Assembly (NCBI RefSeq): GCF_901933205.1 | Contig: NC_044573.1 | Span: forward strand, 59,522,493 to 59,586,492 | Direction: 5' to 3' | Source: Camarhynchus parvulus | Taxonomy: Eukaryota; Chordata; Aves; Passeriformes; Thraupidae | Length of the DNA stretch: 64,000 bases | Shown here: one piece after another, positions 11,280 through 22,470 of the stretch | How the letters are laid out: every line of letters begins with the position of its first letter | How positions within the stretch are numbered: position 1 is the stretch's first letter | The notes under the pieces: generated by a model | The model's input: the letters and a program-made list of their open reading frames with translations, nothing else | Told to the model about the DNA's origin: nothing | The model's database searches: none | Position numbers and translations under genes: made by a program

Positions 11280-14200
11280 GGGAAGTGTAGTCTGCAATTT
11301 CATGGGGTGTGGGAACAGGTCGATGCAGGTTGAAAGTGCTCCAGCCTGGCAGAATGGCTGGTTGGTCTCTGCTCCAGAGAGATATTTTCATAACCTTTGC
11401 TCCTTCTCTGAGCAGTCAGACTGGATTTTTTTTTCTTTTGTGAAATGATACATTCACAAATAACCCAGGAATGTGTTTGCAGAAGCACATGGACTTCTTT
11501 GCTTTTTTTAGTTTCCCCCCATCACCTGTAACTCTGTGGTTGGGCAAGATTTATGCTTCTGCATGCAAACTCATTTAGAAACTTGATTCACCCTGCAAGT
11601 CAAGCATGAAGACAGCAAAGGTTTGGAGTTTGACTTCTTGCTACTGTTATTTGGAAAGTACATCTCTCCTAATAAGAAGGTGTCTGGAAGTTCTTCCATG
11701 TGAGTTTCATTGTTCCACAAAAGAAGCATCTTACAGTTGTATTCAATGCTTGCTGAGGTAAAACCCTTAAGCCTGTTTAACCCTTGGCTTCTTTAAGGAG
11801 GTGGTGAAATAAAGAGGACACCTTATGTGAAGTTTTCTGCCTGTCACAGAAATGTTTCTAGATAAATTTCTCTCTGTTGTCAGATCGTTTCTCAAAGCAT
11901 GTGTGAAGGTGATGTGTCCATATGTGACAATAAGGTCAAATCAAATAAATTCAAATTAAAAATTAATTTAAAACAGTTTAGTTAAATCATGTTAAAATTC
12001 TATGTGGGTTGCTTTCATTCAGTATTAAAATGTATTAAAATTCAGTTTAGTATAATTCACCTTAGGAATGGATTGCGGTAAATTGGATTAAAGTAGACTA
12101 ATTCTGGGAAGAGAGGTTTTTCAAAGTGAAATAAAATGAATTTAGAAATAATTTAGACTAATTTTCATTGTTCCAATGTGTCATCCTATGATACACAAGC
12201 ACTTTTTTGTCAAGATTAAAATACAGTGGGTACATGATTCAGCCCTTCCTTGCTCTGCTGAGCATAAACATCAAATCTGTTTTTTAATGTTGAGCCCCAG
12301 TTTTATCCTTCTCTTTTGGGAAGTCTCTGAAGGCCCTGTTAAACCTTTCTCCTCAGTATATCAGGGAGGTACGTTTTTCAGGTTCTGCAATGAATTTACT
12401 TGAGAAGAAGCATGTACTCAGATGATAATTGTGCTTATTCAAGTTGAGCTGTGTAGACTGCATAGCTTTTAGTATCAGGCTATTTTTAAAGTTATCAAAA
12501 AGGAGGTGTGTATGAAGGGGTGTCCCCAACAAACTTCAGTCACTTTACTAAAGTTATGGCATTAAGGTCTGTCACCAAGACTGATTTATCGTTTGTGTAG
12601 TGCTTTCTTTGAGAAACCTTGGCTTTAGCCTCAGAAATACTTCAGATAGCCAAGGTCCCCAAGGCATCTAGTGATCTGTTTTGGGGCAATTTAAGGAATT
12701 GTTATCCATGACTGTCTGCTCCAATAATCCGGGTCAGAGCTTGAAACCAACATGCAGATCATGGAGAGGGAAGTGTGCTTAGTCCTTTGTGACCACAGTG
12801 GATGGTCTTACTTCTGCCAAGGGGGCTGTGCTTCTGCTGAGCAAAGGGGAATTTAACTCCTTCAGCTGCTTTAAGCAATCCAGCGGGAGCTCGGGCAGCG
12901 AGCACGCTGTGTTGGCAATTCTAGAAGGGATTAGTTTTAAGTCTACTTGAAGCTGTGTGCTCTGAGGTTGTTACAGGCAACCTTCTGGTGGTTAAAAATC
13001 AAGACACAAGCTTCTGCTTACCAAGGAAAACATGCCCTCCCTCCCAAACCCTCAAACTCAAACAACCCACAGAATAACACCTTTGTGCATGATGTGTTTG
13101 ATGTGATGTGTATTGGTATTTGTGAAACAAGCTTAATTCATTTTGTCAAAACTTTTTGAGCTAATATATTCAGACTATTTGGTGTTTGGGAAAAGTAGTT
13201 ACCTGTTTGTATTTTTTTAACAAATGTTAAATTCAGTGATGAATTTTGCGAATTTAGAATTTGAAATGGAAGCAATATTTCATTCCAGAAGTATAGATGC
13301 TTTTGTTTCATAGAAGATCAGCGCAAAATTTTGTAGTAATTTTCTGTGGCTTCAGTGTAAAATATTAATATCCAAGTAAGTAATTTTGATTGGCTACTGT
13401 GTTTCTTAGTGCCTAACTACAAAATTAAAAGAGCGGATTGAGTCCTCTTTTACTTAAGTAGCACAGAATTCTTCAGCAATTTTCTGTGGACAAGGTCCCT
13501 TCTGTTCTGGGATGCATGCGACATGTATAGATCATCCAATGTCAATTAGTTAATACTGCTTTTACTACATTTGAAGGAGCAGTCCCTCATTTAAAGTGCT
13601 TTCAGTTCAGGCTTACATAACACTAACCTTTGAGACAGCTATGATTGTAGGATTTTACTTCCACTTCTGTATCTCATGTGTATATTATTGTGTACTGTCC
13701 TGCTTTGTCACTTTCTGGTCCTCTTTTTCATGCTGTATTTTCATTCTGATGAAGAGTTTGATGCACACTCTGGAAAACTGTAGAAGACTAGTAACCTGTT
13801 GTCATGAAAATATATACTAAGGGAAAATATACAGATAATCACAAAATGTTTGCTTTAAAGTTCTGCTTTGAGAAAGATCAGGAGCTTAAGTTGCTTTAGG
13901 TGGGGGGAAAACACTCTTTCCCATTGGTTGCTCATAACATTTCCCATTGAAATGATAGTACTGTTGACTCAGATATGTTTTATTTTTTTCTTTTTTTTTG
14001 TACAATACATTATTGATGATCACTCCTTGCCATTCAAAAATTCAGGAACAATGATGATTCAGATGCTTTTTAAAATAGGAAATGCCGCAATATTAATGAA
14101 AATGAGGAAAGTATGAGAAGCCAACAAACAATGTAAGCACCAAAACAAGGAGATCATGTTTAGTAGAATGGCTGTTTTCATTTTTCTTATTATTATTCTG

Positions 14201-17200
14201 TATTTTTCCCTCCTCTCTGTGATTTAAAAGAAGTAGGAAGAAAATGTTAAAGCACTACTTATTGGCTTAGACCTTTGAATCCCATTCTTAAATACTGGCA
14301 GTGTTACATCTTATTGAACATCCTTGAAGCTTTTAGTTTCCTAGAATTTCTGAGAAAATGATTCAACTCTAAAGGGTTTTTCTTGATTATTCTTTTTAAG
14401 CTGACTGTGCTTAGGAAAGTTAAGCAATTCCATTCAGTGACTACTTCATGACTACCCAAACCAATTAGCATAAATTTTGTGGTTTCCAGTTAAAACTTCT
14501 CATTCACAAGAAAAATCTGTCCCATTTTGGCTTGCTATTTTGAATCAAAGAAAAACTTCTTAGCTTTCAAAAATGCATTTGTAAAATAATTTCAAATATA
14601 GTGGGTAGGCTTCCAAATTGCTAGCTGAAAACTGGTTTGTTTAGAATTATGTCAAAACTAATTAAATTTAAATTCTGTTTAGTTTCATGTATTGAAGGTA
14701 GTTCTTTGTAGGATCCTGAGCTTTCCTAGGATTCTGTAGTGGTAATGTGTGCTGCTTGAATGAGTTAACACTGCTGGCAGTTCAAGTAGAAAGAAAAACC
14801 TGAGGAGAAATTATGTTCAAGTGGGTAGCCACTTGCAATATGATACCAGTCTTGAAATTCCTAGAGCCAGATTAGTATGATCTGCTTTATTCCTACAAAT
14901 ACACACCTTGGGGCTTTCTTCATTGTCAAGTGAATATTTTGAAGTCACAGTTCACTGTGGAGCCATGTGTGTTATGGATATTACATACTTCTTAGCTTGA
15001 ACAAAGAAGGAAAGAAATGAGAAGTCTGAGTGTTTTTGTTTTCAGGCTAGCTTCTAATGTAGAGAGAAAAGCAATTTGATAGAGCATTTGGCATTGTTAG
15101 AAGAAAAAAATAATTTAAAAATCTGCTTACATTCAGGAAGATTGGTATTTTATTTCCCCTTCTGTGTTTCTAGGAACATCTTAATTAAACAAGAAATCTT
15201 TCAAGCATTGCTGAAGCAATGCTGCAAAATTGTTATACCTGTTTTCTCTGAAATTATAACTGCCTGTAGCAAATTTGTGAATTAAGAATTATTCACTCTC
15301 CACTTTTTACATGAGACAAGGAACATTTTAAAGGTTGTCAATAAGGTACATGCGAGCATCCCCATGTAATTTTTACTTCTCTGCATATTAGTTTATTATT
15401 ATTACCCCTACTCTGTTTTGTCTTCTAATTATTGAGCACTCATTCAAGTTGCTTTCACTAATGCAAACAGAAGGGAGACCAGGAGAGAAACCATGAGTCA
15501 ACTGAAATGATTACTTTTCATGCTGGCAAGTTGAAATTGATTTATTCAGGTGCAATGTTTCTGCATTTCTCTAGGATTATCATCTGCAAGTTTGATTCCA
15601 TCCTGGGGCTATAGATTTGTCTGGCCTATTGTATAATTTGGAGCTGATTTTACAGTGTATTTTTGGGATTTGTTGGAGTACCAGACTGCCCTGGCACCAG
15701 GGATTTGTGCTTTAGCCTGTCTTCTTTAGTATTTCTGTGACCTTTTTGCTTAGCCCCCTCTGAGGGTGTTAACCAACTTCCCTGTGATGGTGCTGGAAAG
15801 AAAGTGGGAAGAGACTGGCTGAAGCTTGGTTTGTGAGCTGTGGAAGTTAGTATTACTCATGGTAGCTTTAGGCTGTCATGAGACTTTGGGCTGAACTTTA
15901 CATACAGGTTTAGTGCTCTGGAATGTACATGGTTATGGTAATTGTGTCTTCAATCCTACTTCATTTCTACAATTGGAATGTGGAAGTAAGGGGTTTTTAA
16001 ACTTCTCCTCAAGCTTGAGTAGATTTTGACTGTTGTCTAAATAACTCAAAAGTGTGAATGCATCTGGTTTAACATGACAAGCAGTCTTTCTTTTTCTGGT
16101 TTTCCTTGAGATAGGGTTAGCAGTAGGTTCCTTGGCAGATGACCTGAATTGGTGCTTCTCTTGGTGTCTCTCTCTTCCCCTTTCCTTGGCATGAACCTGC
16201 CTGTTCCTGGTGTGCCAGTCCAGCCTGATAATCCAGCAGGAACCCATTCCTTGAGGTGCCGCTTAGGTGGAAGGGAGGGCCAGGAGTGATGCTGTTGCCA
16301 CAGGGAGGCAGCGGGGCCAGTGGCGATCCTGGCAGCGCAGGGCTGATTCCCGACCTGAGAGAGCTCCAGATCCTTGGCTCTGTGGCTCAGGTGAGCACGA
16401 GTACAGGCACAAAGGGTGGAGGCTGTAGTTGGTGTGCCACTAGGTAAGGTGATAAATATTAAATCATGCCCCTAGGTTTTCCTTTCATCTGTTATCCGGT
16501 TTACTGGCAACCCTTTCCATTTTGTCCCCATCAGACACGTCTGGGTAGCTTTGCAGGGCTTCAGAGTTAAGGCTTTGTGTTTTGCTTTAACTTGGGTTGA
16601 CTGCTTGCTGTTGGTTAGAAAGGATCAAGTGCCCACTCTGTTTTCCTGGGCTCCCTGCAGTTACAGCTGCAGCTAAAAGGCTGGAAATTCTCCAGAATTC
16701 TCTATCCACTTCTGGGGGAAGGATGCAATTTATTTCATTCTGAAACACTGTGCAATGCTTATTGCCAGAAGTCCTAGAAGAAAACCAATAAATTGTGCTC
16801 TGTCATATTCAGCCATATGCTGGTTTAACCAACTCAAATGCCAGTATTCTCCGTAAGCCTCCTCTATGTAAACCTCCTCCTGCCTCCTGTGTTATGTCTC
16901 CTGTGGTCTCTTTGACACTTTGTTAATATCTGTTTTCAACTGTTCTAAAAGGTTACAGTGTTACATTAAAGGGTTTTGCATGCTTGTAGCTGTGACGTTA
17001 TTTTTCTTCTGCTATTTCAAGTGGTAAAAGGTCAGAGTTGGTAATCAAATCTACATTCCTTACTGAAGTGAACTTAGAATGTATGCTTCCTCTTTTACCA
17101 ATTATTTTGTGTCAGTCTGTTTGTAACTTTCCTTGGATAGCATGTGGAAACCTTTTATAAGCATGAGCATGCTAGAATTAGTGTGCCAGCATGCTGGAAA

Positions 17201-18906
17201 CATTTTTCCTATTGGATATTTTTTTCCTAAGTAGTACTTCTTTAGGGTTAGGCAAATAGGGAAGCAGACTGTTAATGATGTTACTAATTTTGTGCTGAAA
17301 GACTTGAAAAGGACAGGCTAATGAAAGAGTTGATGTGAAACTATTTAATTTTTTTTTAATTCAAGTTAATTTTGAGATCCTTCTGGATGACATTAGGCCT
17401 GTCTGAAGGTTTCTGTAGTGATTCATAAATTAGAAAACAGATAGTATTTTTGTAAAAGCAAATCTGTTGTTTGGCATTGTAGCTTAATAAATCCTTTTCT
17501 ATAAAAGACTGAAAGTGCTACCTCTTCTAGATGAATCATCCTAATTATATCCTTCCACAGTAATTGCACGTGTAGCACTATTAGGTGGCAATAAAGATGT
17601 AAATGATAAACATTGCAGATTTATTCTTCAGATTGTGGTTTCAGGGCTCTGTTTTTTGATTTCTTGGTCTTGACAGTGTTGCATGGAGATAAAGTCTGCT
17701 GCTTCTAATCACACTTTTATGAGTTCCATGTGCCATTTGGTGCAAACCAAGTTGTAACTGCAATGCTTTGCACAAATATTTACTTTTCTTGGAGCAGTCA
17801 AGGAGGGATAGTGTTATGGAACTAAAACCCCAGAGTTTATTAACTGAACAGTTCAGAAATTGTGACTCTCTCAAGGATTTTTATCTGTGGCTTTCTGGGC
17901 TTTTTAAGGTGTCTGAAGTGGACAAGTAATAGTAATTAATTTTGATACTCTGATTAACACGTGAAATACATGGCCAGGGCCTGCTCTATACAGCCATTCT
18001 CTGTTACCAGCACTGGTGCTACCATTAACATGTTACCACATTTGCATTTACTACAGCTGAAAGTTTTTTTGTTGTTAGTGATTCTATGTATTTATTTATT
18101 AAACAAACAAACAAAAAGATCTTGCCAGGGGCTGCTGTGGTCTTAAACAATTATTTTGTAGAAAATCAGACAGGAAACTTGTGTCATATTCAGAACTGAC
18201 CTTGAGGACATAAATACACAAGCATCTGATTTTGACAGGCTGCTCTTAGAAAACACTACTTTTTAAAAATATCTTTTCCTGGCTTAATCACTTGAATTTT
18301 TAGCATTGTGTTCTCCTGTGACTAAACTTTGAGTCAGATTTTGTAGTTCAACAGCATGTAGAACAGAATCCCTGTACTGAAAAGTCATGGCGATCACACT
18401 GTGACCAGAAACTGGATTTGAACACGCAGATTTGAACCTCCTGGCTTTTTCTGGTTTTGTTTGAGAAGGATTGGATATATCTAGGAGAAACAATAGAAAT
18501 ATTTGTATTATTGTTTGCTATTGTGCAGGCAAATTAGAATCAGTGCTGTTGACTTATTCTCATGGTTGTCATTCATGTCGTTTGGGAAATAAAGGTGTTC
18601 TCTGGGAAGAGACAAGCCTATCTTGGGAGAGGTTGCTGCACTTGTCATGACAGTCTGGATTTTGGCCCTCTTTATGGGAGGACAGAGAGCACTGTGATCT
18701 ATCTGAGAGGTGTTTGTTGAGTTTGTGACAACCTAATCAGTATTGGCAATATTCATTAATGTTAAAGTTTGTTGTTAAATACTGAAGTTCATTTTGTTGT
18801 TAAATATCAAAATCCACTAATGTTAAATGTGTAATGATAAAGATTGTTTTGCCCATAATTGTTCAAAGATAACTGGTTTTTATTGTTGTTTAGTCCTTAT
18901 AATATG
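11280..18906. other. AT-rich non-coding DNA
   Basis: No gene or known repeat was recognised. A G+C-richer patch with several CpGs at about 16250-16450 gives a 63-codon + frame and contains a CAG|GTGAGC donor-like site at 16390, but no acceptor and no recognisable peptide support an exon. Short palindromes occur at 15204-15223 and 17188-17199. Otherwise ordinary single-copy sequence. Confidence 0.6.
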
Positions 18907-18937
18907 CACTGGAGACTAACTCAGAGTTAGTCCAGTG
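18907..18937. repeat. 31-bp imperfect palindrome
   Basis: CACTGGA, an extra GA, then CTAACTC form the left arm. A single central A follows, then the right arm GAGTTAGTCCAGTG. Apart from the two-base bulge the arms are exact reverse complements over 14 bp. It is too short and too tightly folded for a known RNA class. No function is claimed. Confidence 0.85.
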
Positions 18938-21900
18938 TTAAATGGAACATTAACTGTTCTACCAGTCAGACTCCTAAAAAATGGGATCTCTGGTCTTCAG
19001 CAGTGGATGTAAAGGATCTGTGAAGAAGGTGAGGGTAGTGTATGGGTGGATATGGTAGCATGCTTTTTGAATATGGCATTCTTAACTAATAACTTTGCCA
19101 TAAAATTCCTTCTAGAGTTACAGTTTTAGACTGTCATCATCTGGAATCTGTTTGAAAGGTTAAAGCTGGTTCTAGATCTTTTAAGAGACAGGTTTTACAA
19201 TATTGTCTGCTAGTGCTAAGGCATTATTTTAATGCTCCTGGGCATTTTCTCACCCTTCCTGTTTTTTTTAAATGAATTAATTTTTGTTGCCATTAATTCT
19301 ATGTCGATCCCTTTGTTCAAGTCATGGAAGGAGGATGAGACCAGTAGAATTTATTTACATTACTTATAGTGTTTCCATTGCCATCGATATAATTGCTGTA
19401 TGCTTTATGAAATTTGATGCAATAACTTCCCTGTTTTTTAAAGAAGGTTTGTGGGATTTAATAATTTCTCTCAGACAATATCTTCAAATAAGCAGCAGAA
19501 TGCATTACAGAAGAGAAATAGTGTTGAGAATAATGCAGAGAAATGCATTTTGAAATCTCATGTTACAAATGCAAAGTGTCTCTTGGAGGCAACAGAAAAC
19601 ATGAAATTGTAAGTGCTTACAAGCTGTGGTTACAAACTTTGAAATTGAGGGGAATGGCAGTTCATCTTTTTTGAAAAGTAGTCACTTTAAAATACCTAAT
19701 TCTGATTAATGGGCTAGTACTGTGCTTCACTGCAGACAATTATTCTTTCTTTTGGGTCTGCAGTGGGAAAACCTCTAACTGGGAGCAGTGAAGAAGTAAT
19801 CTTCCTCTTCACTGACTGCTACACTTTATCTGTGGAAGAAACTCTTTGAGAACTTGCTTTTATATGTTCCTCTTGATTTTTCTGTGTCCTTTCACTCTTC
19901 CATTTGGCTTTTGTTCTTGTAGGTAGTGGAATAAAGTTTGGAAGTTACCAAGTTCCATAACTTCTGAGCACTAATACAAAGTCTGAGGACTTCTACTGTG
20001 AGCAGCGGTCAAAGTAAAGATAGAGAACTGTAACTATGTAACTACTAAGTTTTGTCACAGATTTAAACTTGGAACTTGTTTAAACTTTCAAATATTTCTA
20101 ACAAAGCAATTTGTGAGGGAGTTGTGTGCATGCTTTTGTTGTTTCTGTAGAGTTGTAAGTGTGAAAGGCATTTCCTACAAAAAAAAAAGTGTCTGATTTC
20201 CCTTCTCAAAAAAGCTTATGAACTGTAGCACAAGAGAAGCTCTGGAGCAGTAGCTTAAATCAAGGAGGTAAAAGAATGAGCAGGAAAAAAGATATAATCT
20301 ACATCTGAGTTGAGATGAAATTCCTTATTTTAGTCTCAGATTTTAAAGGTATTTTTAATCAAAGCTTAGTAGAAAACCTGCCTATTTTTATGGGAAACAG
20401 GATAGCTGAATGTAGAGTGGGCTATGAGTGCATAATTTGTTATCTAGTGTGCAAGCACATATGAATGGAATAACATGAATTAGCAGAGGAGGCAAAAGTG
20501 CCATTTTTCATAGAGATTGAATTTACAGGACAGTATTAATGTTGTAAACATTTTGACAGAGGTCAGTGTTGGTCAAGCAGTGATCTATAGGGAACGGCAT
20601 AATTTTTTTTGGTCAACACACAAAGTAAGGTTTAATTTCCATCTCTATTTGCTTATTACTTGCCAGGGTTTCTTTGACTCCCTCCTGGTCCCTCACCCCT
20701 CCCCCCACCCCACAAGCATTCCAAAGATAGCCCAGAAATACTCTTGGGTAAAATCAACTTGAAGGCTCTGGAGCGCTTGTTGTAAGGAAGAGATTAGATT
20801 TGTTTGGACAGGAATGTAGAGTTGAGTTGCTCATAGCATGGTGTCACGCAAGTGCATGTAAATTGTTCTAACAAACAAAGTTGGACACATTTTATTTTAC
20901 ATGTGATGTTGTTACAGGATCTCTTTCTGTAAGTAGCCTATGTCTGAGATAGCGGAAAGCATCAATTTCAGATGCTTGTAAGCCACATTTGTAGATTACA
21001 GAAGTTGTGTGTGGGTGGCTTATTTTGTATGTTTGTTTTCTTTTGGGTTCTGTTTCCTTTTTTGTTTTGTTATGAGAATCGTGGTTAATTTTTTTTAAGA
21101 AAAAAAATTGTGTAATTATATGTGCACTATATATAAATGCAGCATTAACCTGATGTTTAACCACAAAATCAATATGTTTTGCCAGATGTTAAAGTCGTAT
21201 TATTTTTGCAGGCATTGCACATGTGAGTACTATCTATTTTGTTGAGATAGAGCCTTGGGTGGTAGTCTTAGGTACAATTAGGTACTACCACAAGAAATGC
21301 ACAAAACCCAAGAACATAATTTTTCTGATACAAACACATACATTTTCATATATTAATTTTTTGACTGAACTTTAATTTGTCTTGGAATTTCAAGCCTCAT
21401 ATGCACAGCAATTTTCTTTAAAGCTGGGTCCAACTTATTTGCAGAAGCAAATCCCTTTTGTCAGTAGCCAGTAACCAGGAAGTAAAATGAAAAAAAATCA
21501 TCGGAGAAGAGGCTTTAAGAGAAGTCTCAAGATGAGTGCTTTGCTTCTCCCTACTTTGCACAAAAGTGTCTTTTTCTTCTCATGCAATTTAATTGTGGTT
21601 ATAAAGAGATTTTTGGTGTTCCCAAACTGTCTTTTCCTAACTAGCTGGGACCTATCTCAATGATGGATGAGGGAGGCCTTGCCTGCTGCAGAGGGGTTTA
21701 AACTTTCTGCGGGAAGAGCTCATGTAGCCGGGAAGCTGGCTGAAAGCTGTAGGTGTTGGCAGTGTATGGCATTTCCTTCTGGTGGATGCTTTCAGGAAGG
21801 CAGGAGACAAGAAGAGATGGTGGATAGATAAATATCCAGGTGACCTCTCTTCAGCTTGCAGGCTCTCAGGCTTGCTGTGGAGCAGGCATTTTGTAGGTAC

Positions 21901-22119
21901 CTGATGGCTTATTTTTTGACACAGACAACGCTGCTTCGTTTTTTCCCATTTCACTGAAAACGAATACGGTCTGGGGGAAGCTGCTGGGGGAAGCTCAGTT
22001 GGCTTGAGCTTGTCATACTCTTTGTTTTCATGTCTCCTCAGTTTTTCAGTTTTTTGGTTTTTCCTTCTGCCTTGATCCACCCTTTCTTTCCTCTTTTGGT
22101 TGATGGAAGGAAAAGAAAC
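18938..22119. other. AT-rich non-coding DNA with one weak exon candidate
   Basis: At 19475-19608 a TTTCTCTCAG acceptor and a GTAAGT donor enclose 134 nt that stay open for 44 codons in one frame. The peptide is polar and unrecognised, so it is discussed as a finding and not called. A minus-strand frame at 21652-22137 (161 codons) lies beside the CpG island to its right. It has basic, low-complexity composition and no domain I can name. No known repeats were seen. Confidence 0.5.
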
Positions 22120-22235
22120 TTTAAAACAAACAAACAAACAAAAAAGCTCTCATGTTCTATATTTTTCCAACTTGTTTTTTTGTAGTTTGTTTGGATATTT
22201 TTGTTTATTTGTTTAGTTTTGTTTTGGTTTTCCCT
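22120..22235. repeat. (AAAC)n and T-rich (TTTG)n low-complexity DNA
   Basis: Four AAAC-type units near 22124-22140 are followed by T-rich sequence with repeated GTTT/TTTG motifs up to 22230. Similar TTTG-rich sequence resumes after the CpG island at about 22470-22545, so the island sits between two T-rich flanks. Confidence 0.8.
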
Positions 22236-22244
22236 GCCAGTGAT

Positions 22245-22470
22245 TTTCCCTCGAGACCACCTCTAACAACCACCCTTCTCCCGGCTTTCCCAGCATCTTC
22301 CGGAGCCGGGAGGGGCCAGGAGGTGGCGGCAGAGAACTCGCCGGAGCCGCGGGCAGGCGCGGCTCGAACCCCGCGGCCGCGGAGCTGCGGCCGGAGCGCG
22401 GAGCCCGGCCCCGGACCAGCACAGGGATCCGCTCCGGGAGCCCGTGCTCAACACGCTGCCTGTAACGACA
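22245..22470. promoter_or_regulatory. Compact CpG island, possible promoter
   Basis: About 27 CpG dinucleotides fall within roughly 170 bp (22281-22450), and the base composition jumps from AT-rich to strongly GC-rich. A NotI site (GCGGCCGC, 22373-22380) with overlapping SacII-type CCGCGG is characteristic of unmethylated islands. In vertebrates such islands usually mark promoters or other germline-unmethylated elements. Orientation cannot be decided, because no TATA box, first-exon donor or recognisable start codon context is visible. It is short compared with typical promoter islands. A GC-rich insertion is an alternative. Confidence 0.8.

Noticed and set aside
13596..13820. Hydrophobic, Cys- and Phe-rich + frame resembling a membrane protein
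   Set aside because: T-rich DNA translates to Phe/Leu/Cys-rich peptides by composition alone; no motif or splice context supports it.
22361..22370. GGTTCGAGCC on the minus strand, like a tRNA B box
   Set aside because: No matching A box, T-stem or acceptor stem can be drawn around it; it is part of the GC-rich island.
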